Positions 1 to 9,248 of a DNA stretch of 64,000 bases are shown piece after piece; within the stretch, counting starts at the first letter, position 1, and each line of letters starts with the position of its first letter. The notes beneath the pieces were generated by a model that was not told the DNA's origin, made no database searches, and saw nothing but the letters and a program-made list of their open reading frames with translations. The position numbers were made by a program, and so were the translations under genes. The DNA comes from Frisingicoccus sp902471845 (GTDB lineage Bacteria; Bacillota; Clostridia; Lachnospirales; Lachnospiraceae): assembly GCF_047030795.1 (NCBI RefSeq), contig NZ_JBKYIC010000001.1, one strand, 5' to 3'.

Positions 1-381
1 ATATTCCAGACCCTGATTTCTTCGTTCCGCATCCATCGGATGTCCCGCTGTATAAAATCCACAATCCGGAGCAATAAAAACATTATCTCCAAAGGTAACC
101 TTCGCACAATCCAGAATGACACAATTGTGATTCATGAAAAAATTTTCTCCAATCTCGATATTATATCCGTAATCGCACCAGAATGGCGACAATACATAAA
201 AGGATTCTTTCGTCTTTCCGAATATTTCTCGAATTAACTGTGTTTGTTCCTTGATTTGAGACGGACGCAATTGATTAAATTCATAACATAAATCTTTACA
301 CTTTAGCCGCTCCTGAATCAAATTCTTATCATAATTGGCGTCATAAATCATTCCGGCCAGCATCTTCTCTTTTTCTGTCAT
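1..381 (-). CDS. Maltose/galactoside O-acetyltransferase, C-terminus cut by window edge
   Basis: A left-handed beta-helix (hexapeptide repeat) acetyltransferase that would move acetyl from acetyl-CoA to a sugar hydroxyl in the cytoplasm. The reading frame stays open to base 1, so only the first 127 codons are present. The start ATG follows a GAGG site about 9 bases upstream. The N-terminus (MTEKEKMLAGMIYDANYD) matches the Maa/LacA mac domain, and further on NIEIGENFFMNHNCVILD and the FIAPDCGFYTAGHP segment are typical of the family, including its catalytic histidine region. It lies about 70 bases downstream of the DUF4241-like gene on the same strand. The family is clear; the sugar substrate is not. 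Confidence 0.9.
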   Translation of the reverse strand, partial: MTEKEKMLAGMIYDANYDKNLIQERLKCKDLCYEFNQLRPSQIKEQTQLIREIFGKTKESFYVLSPFWCDYGYNIEIGENFFMNHNCVILDCAKVTFGDNVFIAPDCGFYTAGHPMDAERRNQGLEY

Positions 382-454
382 TGGTTCATCCTCTTCCACT
401 CCATACCTGCTATTTCATTTTTATATAAATGCAACCATGGTCATCTCTCATATA

Positions 455-1243
455 TTAAATAAAATATTCCGAATTCATGAAGGGAATCACAAGTTCGCAT
501 ACCTCATCCTCCGAGTTCAGTCCCCAAAAGCCTGTGTAAAAGCCATCGCCCAGTCCACTGGCAAACATGGAAAAGCTATGACCTGTTCCGGGAACTTCCC
601 ATGTTATAAAATCGCCGCCTTCCCGCTGTACCTGCGGCCACTCTTGATAGCTTTCCGCAAAAAGTTCTGCAAAATAATCATCATAGAGATTCCCTTCCGG
701 ACGCTCCTGATGCCATTTTGATTGGAATGTATCATATTCTCCGGCCACGGCTCCATCACAAAAACAGGCGAGACCTGCATCCACGCCAAAACCTGCCAAA
801 ATGCCCGGTTCATTTATCTGTTCGATAGTCGTTCCTTTTGGCATGGCCACTTCATAACGACAGACATCCTCTTCCCGCACTTTTAACCTGGCCGCAGCAA
901 TCCGAACTCCGGCAATCGGCGAATGACAAACCGCCAGTTCTATCGGATAAGCCCCGACCGGTATTTTACGATTCAGCAAGTGTGTATATCTTTCATTCCC
1001 CAGGTATACCAGCGGATCCGCAATCACAATCTCCCCACTCGGGAAATCCGTCATTCCTATTCGAATGGTTTCCATTCGGCCCTGATTTTTAAAAAGATTG
1101 CGCACCGTTTCTACGTCCAATGCATTTCTTTTTAAGAATTCTAAATTTCTCTCAAATGCCACCTGAATCGGTGGTTTTGTCTCAACATTTTTCTTCTCTT
1201 CTGTTGCGGAAACTTTATTTTTCTTCTTTAAAAAACCAAACAT
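455..1243 (-). CDS. DUF4241-like protein
   Basis: A soluble protein of 262 residues with no signal peptide or membrane segment, starting with a lysine-rich stretch (MFGFLKKKNK). The body resembles the DUF4241 family: an ADPLVYLG segment around residue 75, a PVGAYPIELAV strand, a GFGVDAGLACFCD segment in the middle, and a C-terminal FASGLGDGFYTGFWGLNS block before a hydrophobic strand. The biochemical role of the family is unknown to me, so none is assigned. The gene begins one base after the stop of the VOC gene, and its ribosome site (GGAGG) lies in the end of that gene. The two are therefore probably cotranscribed and translationally coupled. Confidence 0.7.
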   Translation of the reverse strand: MFGFLKKKNKVSATEEKKNVETKPPIQVAFERNLEFLKRNALDVETVRNLFKNQGRMETIRIGMTDFPSGEIVIADPLVYLGNERYTHLLNRKIPVGAYPIELAVCHSPIAGVRIAAARLKVREEDVCRYEVAMPKGTTIEQINEPGILAGFGVDAGLACFCDGAVAGEYDTFQSKWHQERPEGNLYDDYFAELFAESYQEWPQVQREGGDFITWEVPGTGHSFSMFASGLGDGFYTGFWGLNSEDEVCELVIPFMNSEYFI

Positions 1244-1244
1244 A

Positions 1245-1703
1245 TCACATCAACGCCTCCACCTGTGACAAAGGCAACTGGGTCTTTTTTGCCGTCTGCT
1301 CCGCCGTCATCCCCTGTCTTAAAAATCTCCGTGCAACATATTCCATTTCTTCCCCGACTTCAATGATATGTCTGTCCGGATCATAAAGCCGAATCACCCG
1401 CTGACCCCAATCATGCTCCTTACAGCGATTCACATATTCTATGTCAAATGTACTGTCATCCAGTTTTTTCAAAAATGCATCAATGTCATTTTCCTCGAAA
1501 TAAAGTTCCGCATCATTGCCGCCTTCAATAGCTTTTTTCTCAATAAATGTCTCCCAGAGATTCTTTTCCTGAAGAGCAAGTCCTTCGGTGAGCACAACAT
1601 TCTCTCCGAAATCAGCCACTACTTCCAGGCCAAACAACTCTTTATAAAATCTTTTTGATTTTTCAATGTCCTTTACAACGATCAATATATTTTTTAGACG
1701 CAT
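1245..1703 (-). CDS. VOC (glyoxalase/bleomycin-resistance) family protein
   Basis: A small metal-dependent VOC-fold protein. The N-terminus (RLKNILIVVKDIEKSKRFYK) is the usual opening strand and helix, followed by ELFGLEVVADFGENVVL, and the second half ends in VIRLYDPDRHIIEVGEEME with the typical metal-ligand glutamate. After the VOC fold comes a tail of about 30 residues (MTAEQTAKKTQLPLSQVEAL) resembling a small helix-turn-helix, also seen on other clostridial VOC proteins. The inner ATG at 1703 is preferred because AAAGG sits about 10 bases upstream, whereas it nearly touches the outer ATG at 1712. The substrate cannot be told from sequence. Confidence 0.82.
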   Translation of the reverse strand: MRLKNILIVVKDIEKSKRFYKELFGLEVVADFGENVVLTEGLALQEKNLWETFIEKKAIEGGNDAELYFEENDIDAFLKKLDDSTFDIEYVNRCKEHDWGQRVIRLYDPDRHIIEVGEEMEYVARRFLRQGMTAEQTAKKTQLPLSQVEALM

Positions 1704-1798
1704 AAATTTCATTCCTTTCCAGAACTCTGATTTCGAATCTTATTTACTGCTTCTATTATATCAAAAGATTACTCAAAATGACAGCTATCTCAAAGACA

Positions 1799-2242
1799 TC
1801 ATTTCCAATGTTTCAATTGTGAAAGATAGGAATCAAATTGACTACGCCGCTCTTCATCTTTCAAATTTTCAGGATTAGGCATATTACCAACAAGATAATC
1901 GAGTAAACCTTCTTTTGATTTATATGCAAATTCACCTTCTTCATAACACCATTTACAATAATCCTCATTATAACTGCCATCCTTCTCTCGACTGATTATG
2001 CTATCTTCGTTTAAAGGCATCCCACAGCATTGGCAAATAAGCTGCCGTGGAGAACCAAGAAGCGTATTAATTGACACATTAAATTCCCTCGACAGCAATT
2101 TTAATGTTTCAGTATTTGGCTGTGTCTCTCCATTTTCCCAACGACTAATGGCCTGTCTGGTAACCATCAAACGCTCTGCCATTTGTTCCTGTGTAAGATT
2201 ATTATTTTCACGCAACTTTTTAAGCATCTCTTGCATCTCCAT
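1799..2242 (-). CDS. XRE-family HTH regulator with C-terminal zinc ribbon
   Basis: A 147-residue fusion. Residues 1-60 are a Cro/C1-type helix-turn-helix (NLTQEQMAERLMVTRQAISR, then WENGETQPNTETL), expected to bind DNA. From about residue 68 comes a putative zinc ribbon: CQCCGMPL, then a second pair in DYCKWCYEEGEF. The last 45 residues are acidic and helical. Clostridia carry many XRE regulators joined to this zinc ribbon, and their signal is generally unknown. The gene stands alone: leuS with its own terminator is upstream on the same strand, and the VOC gene lies downstream. It probably regulates itself or neighbours, but no operator was identified. Confidence 0.85.
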   Translation of the reverse strand: MEMQEMLKKLRENNNLTQEQMAERLMVTRQAISRWENGETQPNTETLKLLSREFNVSINTLLGSPRQLICQCCGMPLNEDSIISREKDGSYNEDYCKWCYEEGEFAYKSKEGLLDYLVGNMPNPENLKDEERRSQFDSYLSQLKHWK

Positions 2243-2322
2243 ATCTATTCCTCCTCACATAATATACTGTCATTATGACCTTATACTTCAACTTTAGCAA
2301 GCAACCCGCTGTTGCTGTCAAT

Positions 2323-2367
2323 AAAAAAATGGCGCAGATAATGTCTCCACTACCTGCGCTATTTTTC
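2323..2367 (-). terminator. Rho-independent terminator of leuS
   Basis: GCGCAG/CTGCGC stem extended by flanking A/T pairs, followed on the minus strand by seven T. It starts five bases after the leuS stop codon. Confidence 0.85.
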
Positions 2368-2371
2368 ATTA

Positions 2372-4783
2372 TTATTTCTGAACAATATTTACGATCTTGC
2401 CCGGCACATAGATTTCTTTCACAATGTTGCCATTCAGGCGGTCGCCAAGAACTTCTTTGGCTTTGGCAATGACCACATCTTTTGCTTCATCAGCTGAAAT
2501 GTTGATGACGGCTTTTGTTTTTCCGTTAATCTGAACCGGAATTTCCACTTCATCATCTTTCATAGCTTCTTCATCAGCAGACGGCCATGTATTCTTAAAT
2601 ACAGATGTCTCATGACCTAACTGCTGCCACAGTTCCTCAGCTATATGCGGAGCAAATGGAGCCATCAGGATAACGGCTGTTTCCAGTGTTTCCTTATCTA
2701 CGCCGCCTTTTTTGGTCATTTCCATTAACTTATTGTTGTATTCCATAAAGCCGGAAATAACCGTATTTAAACTAAAGGATTCAAGACGACTTGTGATATC
2801 ATAAACCATCTTGTGGCGGAGTTTCACAAGTTCTTTTGTCTCTCTAACGTTCTTATCTTTGTTCTGAAGAACCATGTTCCAGAAACGATTGAGGAAACGA
2901 TATACACCGTCGATACCCCGGTCGTCCCATTCGGAATCCAGTTCCGGCGGACCTACAAACAGCTCGTACATTCTCAGAGAATCACAGCCGTAGTCGCGTA
3001 CCAGATCATCCGGTGAAATAACGTTGCCTTTGGATTTGCTCATCTTGATACCGTTTTTACCAGTAATCATACCCTGATTGAACAGTTTATGGAACGGCTC
3101 ATCAAAGTCAATCACACCGATATCATAGAGGAATTTTGTATAGAAGCGTGAGTAGAGCAAATGCAGTACCGCATGTTCTACACCACCGATATACATATCT
3201 ACCGGCAGATATTTGTCTGCTTTTTCTCTGGACACGAGTTCTTCATTATTATGTGAATCCACATAACGAAGGAAATACCAGGAAGAACCAGCCCACTGAG
3301 GCATGGTGTTCGTCTCTCTCTTCGCCGGAGCGCCACACTTCGGACAAGTCGTATTTACCCAGGAGTCAATGGCCGCCAATGGAGACTCACCGGTACCTGT
3401 CGGCTGATAGGATTCAACCTCCGGAAGTAATAATGGAAGTTCTTCTTCCGGTACAGGAACGCAGCCGCACTTCGGACAATGAACGATTGGAATCGGTTCA
3501 CCCCAGTACCGCTGACGGCTGAATACCCAGTCACGCAATTTATAATTAACAGTCTTGCGTCCAAAACCTTTTTCTTCGATAATCATCGGAGCTTCTTTTT
3601 TCAGAACCGCCGACTCCATACCGTTCCACTCGCCAGAATTAATCATCGTTCCTGCGGCTTCGGTATAAGCTTCGGTCATATTTTCAATTTCTTTGCCGTC
3701 TTTGGCAATAACCTGAATAATCGAAATATTGAATTTTGTAGCAAATTCAAAGTCACGGTCATCATGGGCAGGTACACACATGATTGCGCCGGTACCATAA
3801 TCTGCCAATACATAATCAGAAATCCAGATTGGTGTCTTTGCACCGTTCAGCGGATTGATCGCATAGCTTCCGGTAAATACGCCGGTCTTTTCTTTATCCT
3901 GCAGACGATCCACGTTGGATTTCATGGAAGCTTCATAAATATATTTATCCACAGCTTCTTTATTCTCCGGTGTTGCCAGAGATGCGGCCAGAGCATGCTC
4001 CGGCGCCAGTACCATAAATGTCGCACCGTAAAGTGTATCCGGACGGGTTGTATAAACTGTAATCTTTTCGTCTCTTCCGTCAACCGGGAAATCTACTTCC
4101 GCGCCATAGGATTTTCCAATCCAGTCGGTCTGCATCTTTTTAACCTTTTCCGGCCAATCCAGCTTATTCAAATCTTCCAGCAGACGATCCGCATATTTTG
4201 TAATCCGAAGCATCCACTGTTTTAAGTTTTTCTTTGTTACAGGGGAACCGCAGCGCTCGCAGTTACCATTGACAACTTCCTCATTTGCCAGACCTGTCTT
4301 ACAGGAAGGACACCAGTTGATCGGCATCTCTTTTTCATAAGCCAGACCTTCTTTGAACATCTTTACAAAAATCCACTGGGTCCATTTATAGAAATCCGGA
4401 TCGGTTGTATTTACTTCCATATCCCAGTCATAAATAGCAGCGATTTCATTAATCTGGCGTTTAATATTCGCCACATTCTCTGCGGTGGATTTTGCCGGAT
4501 GAACACCCATCTTAATGGCATAGTTTTCAGCCGGAAGGCCAAAAGCATCCCATCCCATCGGATGAATCAGATAGTATCCCTGAAGCATTTTATAACGGCT
4601 CCATACATCAGAAATAACATAGCCTCTCCAATGTCCGACATGCAGACCATTTCCTGATGGATATGGGAACATGTCCAGGCAGTAATATTTCGGTTTCTTG
4701 CCATCATTGACGTTTACCGGATTCTTTTCCCAGTTCTGACGCCATTTTTTCTCAATCTCCTTATGATTATAAGGTGTTGCCAT
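2372..4783 (-). CDS. leuS: Leucyl-tRNA synthetase
   Basis: Class I aminoacyl-tRNA synthetase charging tRNA-Leu in the cytoplasm. At 803 residues it has the usual bacterial length. The HIGH-type motif is in PYPSGNGLHVGHWRGY (residues 40-55), the KMSKS loop in GIKMSKSKGNV (around residue 580), and two zinc-type cysteine clusters flank the editing insert (CPSCKTG with CERCG; CPKCGCVP with CPKCGAP). The CP1 editing region holds the TTRPDTLYGATF segment with the threonine-rich motif. The start ATG follows GAGG about 12 bases upstream. The leader is short, so there is no room for a T-box here, unlike the tyr and phe operons further on. Confidence 0.98.
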   Translation of the reverse strand: MATPYNHKEIEKKWRQNWEKNPVNVNDGKKPKYYCLDMFPYPSGNGLHVGHWRGYVISDVWSRYKMLQGYYLIHPMGWDAFGLPAENYAIKMGVHPAKSTAENVANIKRQINEIAAIYDWDMEVNTTDPDFYKWTQWIFVKMFKEGLAYEKEMPINWCPSCKTGLANEEVVNGNCERCGSPVTKKNLKQWMLRITKYADRLLEDLNKLDWPEKVKKMQTDWIGKSYGAEVDFPVDGRDEKITVYTTRPDTLYGATFMVLAPEHALAASLATPENKEAVDKYIYEASMKSNVDRLQDKEKTGVFTGSYAINPLNGAKTPIWISDYVLADYGTGAIMCVPAHDDRDFEFATKFNISIIQVIAKDGKEIENMTEAYTEAAGTMINSGEWNGMESAVLKKEAPMIIEEKGFGRKTVNYKLRDWVFSRQRYWGEPIPIVHCPKCGCVPVPEEELPLLLPEVESYQPTGTGESPLAAIDSWVNTTCPKCGAPAKRETNTMPQWAGSSWYFLRYVDSHNNEELVSREKADKYLPVDMYIGGVEHAVLHLLYSRFYTKFLYDIGVIDFDEPFHKLFNQGMITGKNGIKMSKSKGNVISPDDLVRDYGCDSLRMYELFVGPPELDSEWDDRGIDGVYRFLNRFWNMVLQNKDKNVRETKELVKLRHKMVYDITSRLESFSLNTVISGFMEYNNKLMEMTKKGGVDKETLETAVILMAPFAPHIAEELWQQLGHETSVFKNTWPSADEEAMKDDEVEIPVQINGKTKAVINISADEAKDVVIAKAKEVLGDRLNGNIVKEIYVPGKIVNIVQK

Positions 4784-4826
4784 AATTTAAACATCCTCTC
4801 TGTATCTCTATTTCGAACTAACCTTT

Positions 4827-4854
4827 ATTCTATCATATTCCGGCCAAAATTCAA
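4827..4854 (-). promoter_or_regulatory. Candidate sigma-A promoter of leuS
   Basis: On the minus strand TTGAAT (4849-4854), a 16-base spacer and TAGAAT (4827-4832), about 45 bases before the leuS start. Matches are good but not perfect and the DNA is AT-rich. Confidence 0.45.
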
Positions 4855-4869
4855 CGTTTTTGTTTGATT

Positions 4870-6111
4870 TTAAGCATTTTTCATTGCTTTCAAAATCGTA
4901 CTGATTTTCGGTGTCGTGCCGTAAAGCAGAACACCAACCCGGTAAATTTTTGCTGAAAGAACACCAATTCCAAAAACGGAAACAATTAAAATAACGATCG
5001 AGATGATGATTTCATATACAGGTACCGTACTCATGGCTATTCGGGTAAACATAGCGATTGGTGATGTAAATGGGATAAATGAACAAACCTTCATTGCTAC
5101 ATTTTCCACAGTTCCGCTGGACATGGAAATAACCACAATGACAAAGGCGGCAATAAATAAAAATGTCAGCGGCATGACCGATGTGTTAATATCTTCGACT
5201 TTGGACGCTGTTGAACCGATAGCTCCATACAAAAAGGCATAGATAAAAAATCCCAGGACAAAGAAAATCAACATATAGCCTAAAAGATGGAGGGGCACAT
5301 TAAATATGGACTTGATCATATAATTATCGCCCCAATAGTCCGCATTCATATTATAGAACAGTGCGGAAGCGCCGAAAACCAGAACCAACTGGGTCAGACC
5401 GGCCAGACCCGAACCAATGACCTTTCCAAACATCATGCTTGAAGGTTTCGCGCTGGTAATGAGCACTTCCATCGCTCTGGAACTCTTTTCTGTCGCTACG
5501 TTGGTCGCCACCATCTGACCATAAAGCAAAATAACCATATATAATGCAAAAATCATAATATACGTATAAAAGAAATTCTGCATCTGGTCTTTTCCAAGGC
5601 TTTCAACATCGTGTTCTATCTGTACAGATAAAATATTTCCCGCCTCCTGAGGTGGGATTCCTCCATCAATCATTGCGTTCATACGATAAACATTCTGAAG
5701 GATTTCATCGGCAATGGATGTATTGGCATCGTACATTGAAAGGTTGTTCACATAGTAAGTATAAGACACATCTCCAGTAATGATAAAGGCGCACTCGGCT
5801 TCACCGGACAATATCTGTTGCTTAATCGCCTCTGCACCTTCGGTTGTTGCTTTCACATCGTAATCTTCAAAGGCAGCGCCAAAAACCTGTCCTATGATTT
5901 CTATTTTCTCCGAATCTTCTGCAGACACAAGCATCACGGCACGTTCTCCCGGTTCCGGAGATTCAGACTCATGTTTAAAAAGACCGGACACCCGGGGAAA
6001 AAACATTACAGCGCCAATCGCCAGTACAAGAAAAATGGTAATACCTGCAAAAATCTTATTTTTAAAATAATGTTGCAGTTCAAACTTCAGTATGATCAAA
6101 AATTGTTTCAT
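4870..6111 (-). CDS. ABC-2 type (NatB-like) permease
   Basis: Membrane subunit of an ABC exporter, 413 residues. The first membrane helix is at about residues 19-38, followed by an extracytoplasmic domain of roughly 140 residues, then about five helices from residue 180 to the end, interrupted by loops such as EKSSRAMEVLITS. That loop is the conserved contact region of NatB/YhaP-type ABC-2 permeases. The gene follows its ATPase by 18 bases on the same strand, with AAAGGA as ribosome site. NatAB of Bacillus exports sodium, but related pairs export other compounds, so the cargo is left open. Confidence 0.88.
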   Translation of the reverse strand: MKQFLIILKFELQHYFKNKIFAGITIFLVLAIGAVMFFPRVSGLFKHESESPEPGERAVMLVSAEDSEKIEIIGQVFGAAFEDYDVKATTEGAEAIKQQILSGEAECAFIITGDVSYTYYVNNLSMYDANTSIADEILQNVYRMNAMIDGGIPPQEAGNILSVQIEHDVESLGKDQMQNFFYTYIMIFALYMVILLYGQMVATNVATEKSSRAMEVLITSAKPSSMMFGKVIGSGLAGLTQLVLVFGASALFYNMNADYWGDNYMIKSIFNVPLHLLGYMLIFFVLGFFIYAFLYGAIGSTASKVEDINTSVMPLTFLFIAAFVIVVISMSSGTVENVAMKVCSFIPFTSPIAMFTRIAMSTVPVYEIIISIVILIVSVFGIGVLSAKIYRVGVLLYGTTPKISTILKAMKNA

Positions 6112-6129
6112 AATTCTATCCTTTCTCCC

Positions 6130-7014
6130 CTATTTTCCTGCATACTCGACAAAAATATCACTCAAAGAAGGCTCATATACACGGATTTCGTCAACATCAT
6201 AATTTTCAATAAGCTGACGCATCACCGGCCGCTTTTCTTCCGGAGATTTTAATCGTATAATAAGTTCCTCCCTGTCATTCTCCACACAGCAGTCTGCAAA
6301 ATCCTTTTTAATTACCGCATTTTTATCCGAGCGTACCACCAGGCTGTCCCGTGCATGACTTCTTTTTATTTCATTTAGATTTCCCTGTAAAACAATCTCT
6401 CCATTATTCAAAATAGCGATATGGTCACAAAACTCTTCAATATAGTTCATCTGATGACTGGAAAATAATACGATCTTCCCTTTGGCGATTTCTTCTTTGA
6501 CCACATCCTTCAAAAGCATGGCGTTGACCGGATCCAGCCCTGAAAAAGGCTCATCCAAAATGACAATCTGTGGATCATGAACCAATGCCGTGATGAGCTG
6601 GATTTTCTGCTGATTTCCCTTGGAGAGCGTGTCCAGCCGCTTATTTCTGTACTCTGCCATTCCAAGATGCTCCAGCCAGTAATCCACAGCCCGCACCGCC
6701 TCTTTTTTACTCAGGCCTTTTAACTGGGCAAAATAAATCAGCTGGTCGATGATTTTCTTCTTCGGATACAGGCCCCTCTCCTCCGGAAGATAGCCGATCT
6801 GCACCTTTTCATAATTAATCGGCTGACCATCAAGTAAAATTTCTCCGCCATCCGCCGGAAATACATTCATCAATATACGGATTGTCGTCGTTTTTCCGGC
6901 GCCATTACGACCAAGCAGGCCAAAGGCCTTGCCTCCAACGGCCCGAAAAGAAATTCCCTTTAAAACCTTCTTTTCACCAAAATTTTTTTTGATTTCCTGT
7001 ATAACCAGTTCCAT
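6130..7014 (-). CDS. ABC transporter ATPase (NatA-like)
   Basis: Cytoplasmic ATP-hydrolysing subunit paired with the ABC-2 permease immediately downstream. Walker A is GRNGAGKTT (near residue 36), the signature is LSKGNQQK (around residue 130) and Walker B is IVILDEPFSGLDP, followed by the SSHQMNYIEEFCD switch-histidine region. The last 80 residues match the DUF4162-type tail found in NatA/YhaQ proteins. Two ATGs lie in tandem at 7017 and 7014; the second has better spacing from the AAAGGAG site. The gene heads its own two-gene operon after the terminator of the TIR unit. Confidence 0.92.
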   Translation of the reverse strand: MELVIQEIKKNFGEKKVLKGISFRAVGGKAFGLLGRNGAGKTTTIRILMNVFPADGGEILLDGQPINYEKVQIGYLPEERGLYPKKKIIDQLIYFAQLKGLSKKEAVRAVDYWLEHLGMAEYRNKRLDTLSKGNQQKIQLITALVHDPQIVILDEPFSGLDPVNAMLLKDVVKEEIAKGKIVLFSSHQMNYIEEFCDHIAILNNGEIVLQGNLNEIKRSHARDSLVVRSDKNAVIKKDFADCCVENDREELIIRLKSPEEKRPVMRQLIENYDVDEIRVYEPSLSDIFVEYAGK

Positions 7015-7120
7015 CATTTTCTCCTTTAACAGACTATATTTTTCATTTTTACGATAGCACGATTGGATGGAGATAACAACTTAATTTTTTCTTACTATAA
7101 AACCAGCCGCACTAATTATA

Positions 7121-7152
7121 AATAGCCCCTTGTCAATTAACAAGAGGCTATT
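7121..7152 (-). terminator. Terminator of the SPFH-TIR unit
   Basis: Thirteen-base stem with one mismatch (AATAGCC...GGCTATT arms, CAATTA loop) starting about 10 bases after the TIR gene stop. The following T-tract is weak on the minus strand. Confidence 0.65.
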
Positions 7153-7161
7153 CGCTGCTTC

Positions 7162-9234
7162 CTAATCCGTATTTTTTAACTGAAAACTTGTCACATAATT
7201 ATCATCTATAAGCTTAAGTACATATTCAACTGTTACTGCACTATAATATATTTTAAGTATGTATTCCCCTTCTTCTGAGATAACAACTTCATACTCATAT
7301 TCAGTCGTAACCATATTCTTTGTGTAATTTACTTTATTATCACTCAGAAACTCCCATTTTTCATTGTACCTCTCTCCATTTTCAGCAACACCTGTTCTTG
7401 AAAAAGGAGCCAATTGCAAATTACTCTCAATTTCAGTTATACGTTTTTCATTTTCAAGTTCAATACTTTCTGCAATTTCTTTTTGTTTCTTTTCAATATT
7501 ACGGCACACAGTAATTAAACCAATAATAATTGGGATAAGAACAATCACAGTAATAAAAAATTTTCTTGTCTCTTTACGTTCCGCACATTTAATATCTTTT
7601 TCAAGATTCTCTAATTGACTCGATGCATCTTTAAAATCTGGTATGGTTTGAAGCAATTTTAAAGCTTCTTTCAAGGTTTCGGCCTTTCCTATTTTAATTT
7701 TTTCTTGTGCCTGATTGTATCTTTCCTCTTTAAGTTTCTTCAATAATTCGGCTGAACCTGTAAAATCTGGTATGGTTTCAAGCAATTTCATGGCCTCACT
7801 AATAGCTTTCGGTGTTCCTATTTTAATTTTTTCTTCTGCTTTATCATATACTATTTGCTCAGCTTTTTTTTCGCATTCTAATTTATAGTCGTCAGCTTTT
7901 TTATATCCTTTCACTCTGGAAAACAACTCTGCCGCTTTGAGATAGGATTCCTTATCTGTGGCCAGACGCTGTGCCTTCAAGGCGTGTTGAAATATATTTT
8001 CATTCCGGTATTCGACTAAGGTCTTCCGATAATCCCCTCTGGCAAAAAGCAACGCTTTTTTAAAATATCTATTGTCGCCCAACATAATCCCATAAAACTT
8101 ACCCCCATATTCAGGAATCTGTGATGTTCTGGACATTCTCTGTGAAGCCATCAGCTTTCCTATATAGGCCTGCGCATTTTTAGGTTCCATATCCAGTACT
8201 CGCTCACAATACTCATCGGCTTTCTGCCACTCGCCATCCTTTAAAAACATCCAAACTCTTTCCAAAAGTGGAGAAACATTGTCCGTGACCACTGTTGTTG
8301 CCACTGTTTCTTTTACCACCTCTTGCACCGGTTCCTTTTTATCAACAAGAATCTTTTTTATTCCTCGAACCATATCCTGCATAGAGCCCAACTTTGACAT
8401 GTCTTGGGCCTGCAGGTAAGCGAAACTTTCCGGCAAATCATACGGATCCATATCAATATACGCTGGCACAAGCGTCTTATCTGCGCCATTCTGAATTAAG
8501 GAAAGATAACGATTCCATTCATTTTTTACCCATACCGAATCAAAATTCTCGGCGCTGCTTCCTAAAACTACCATCACTCTGGCACTGTTTAAGGCTGCAA
8601 AGATATAAGGTTCATAGGCTGTCCCTAGCTTGTCTTCCAAAGTAACCCTTGAGAAAAAAACTCTAAATCCCTCTTCTGTCAATTCTTCATATAAATCATA
8701 GGCCAAAACGGAATCTTTCGTTCGATTTCCAAGATTATCTGTTTCTTTATAACAAATGAATACATCATAATCTTCTTCATTTTTAGAAATATTCAAAATT
8801 TCTTTTTGTATCTCATCAATACTTTTTGCTTCCGATTCATAAATTATCCGCTGACGCTCATCAGCATACTCAATAGCAGACTGATAATCGGTATCTTTAA
8901 AAATAGACTGGCTCTGAGTTCGATGAATCGTCGGAATTCTGCGCTGTGTTTCCGGGTCTTCCACATACTCGACACCGTATCTGCATAACACCAGAGACCA
9001 ATATGCTTCCGCATCTGTTTTGTCTTCACTCAATATCTGTTCATAAACGCCGGCAGCTTTATCAAAATCGTTATGCCTGCGATAATGATTTGCACGGTCG
9101 TACATGTTTGCACGCCGTTCATCGTCCAGTTTTGGCAATGTCTGCTTTGTACCGCAGTATTCACACACAACCACCGATTCTCCCTCTTTAATTTCCAAAC
9201 CGCCACCGCACATCTTACATTTAAAAATCGTCAT
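7162..9234 (-). CDS. TIR-domain protein with zinc ribbon, helical repeats and a membrane segment
   Basis: A 690-residue multidomain protein. Residues 1-30 form a zinc ribbon (CKMCG, CEYCG). Residues 45-90 look like a TPR. A TIR domain spans about 156-290, opening with YDVFICYKETD and containing EPYIFAALNSARVMVVLG and the WVKNEW segment. Glu239 there sits where catalytic NAD-cleaving TIR domains carry their glutamate. Next comes a helical region with near-identical repeats (EKIKIG...LLETIPDF and EKIKIG...LLQTIPDF), one membrane segment at about 558-577 and a beta-rich tail. The ATG at 9234 has AGGAGG upstream; the longer frame to 9318 would overlap the preceding gene. It lies 14 bases after the SPFH gene. 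NADase activity is inferred, not shown. Confidence 0.85.
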   Translation of the reverse strand: MTIFKCKMCGGGLEIKEGESVVVCEYCGTKQTLPKLDDERRANMYDRANHYRRHNDFDKAAGVYEQILSEDKTDAEAYWSLVLCRYGVEYVEDPETQRRIPTIHRTQSQSIFKDTDYQSAIEYADERQRIIYESEAKSIDEIQKEILNISKNEEDYDVFICYKETDNLGNRTKDSVLAYDLYEELTEEGFRVFFSRVTLEDKLGTAYEPYIFAALNSARVMVVLGSSAENFDSVWVKNEWNRYLSLIQNGADKTLVPAYIDMDPYDLPESFAYLQAQDMSKLGSMQDMVRGIKKILVDKKEPVQEVVKETVATTVVTDNVSPLLERVWMFLKDGEWQKADEYCERVLDMEPKNAQAYIGKLMASQRMSRTSQIPEYGGKFYGIMLGDNRYFKKALLFARGDYRKTLVEYRNENIFQHALKAQRLATDKESYLKAAELFSRVKGYKKADDYKLECEKKAEQIVYDKAEEKIKIGTPKAISEAMKLLETIPDFTGSAELLKKLKEERYNQAQEKIKIGKAETLKEALKLLQTIPDFKDASSQLENLEKDIKCAERKETRKFFITVIVLIPIIIGLITVCRNIEKKQKEIAESIELENEKRITEIESNLQLAPFSRTGVAENGERYNEKWEFLSDNKVNYTKNMVTTEYEYEVVISEEGEYILKIYYSAVTVEYVLKLIDDNYVTSFQLKNTD

Positions 9235-9248
9235 AGCACACTTGCCTC

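Noticed and set aside
3479..4225. Long plus-strand open frame opposite leuS
   Set aside because: It mirrors a highly conserved gene, has atypical residue composition (rich in His, Arg, Phe, Ile) and no ribosome site.
4784..4869. Leucine T-box ahead of leuS
   Set aside because: Only 86 bases separate leuS from the permease gene and there is no T-box core sequence.
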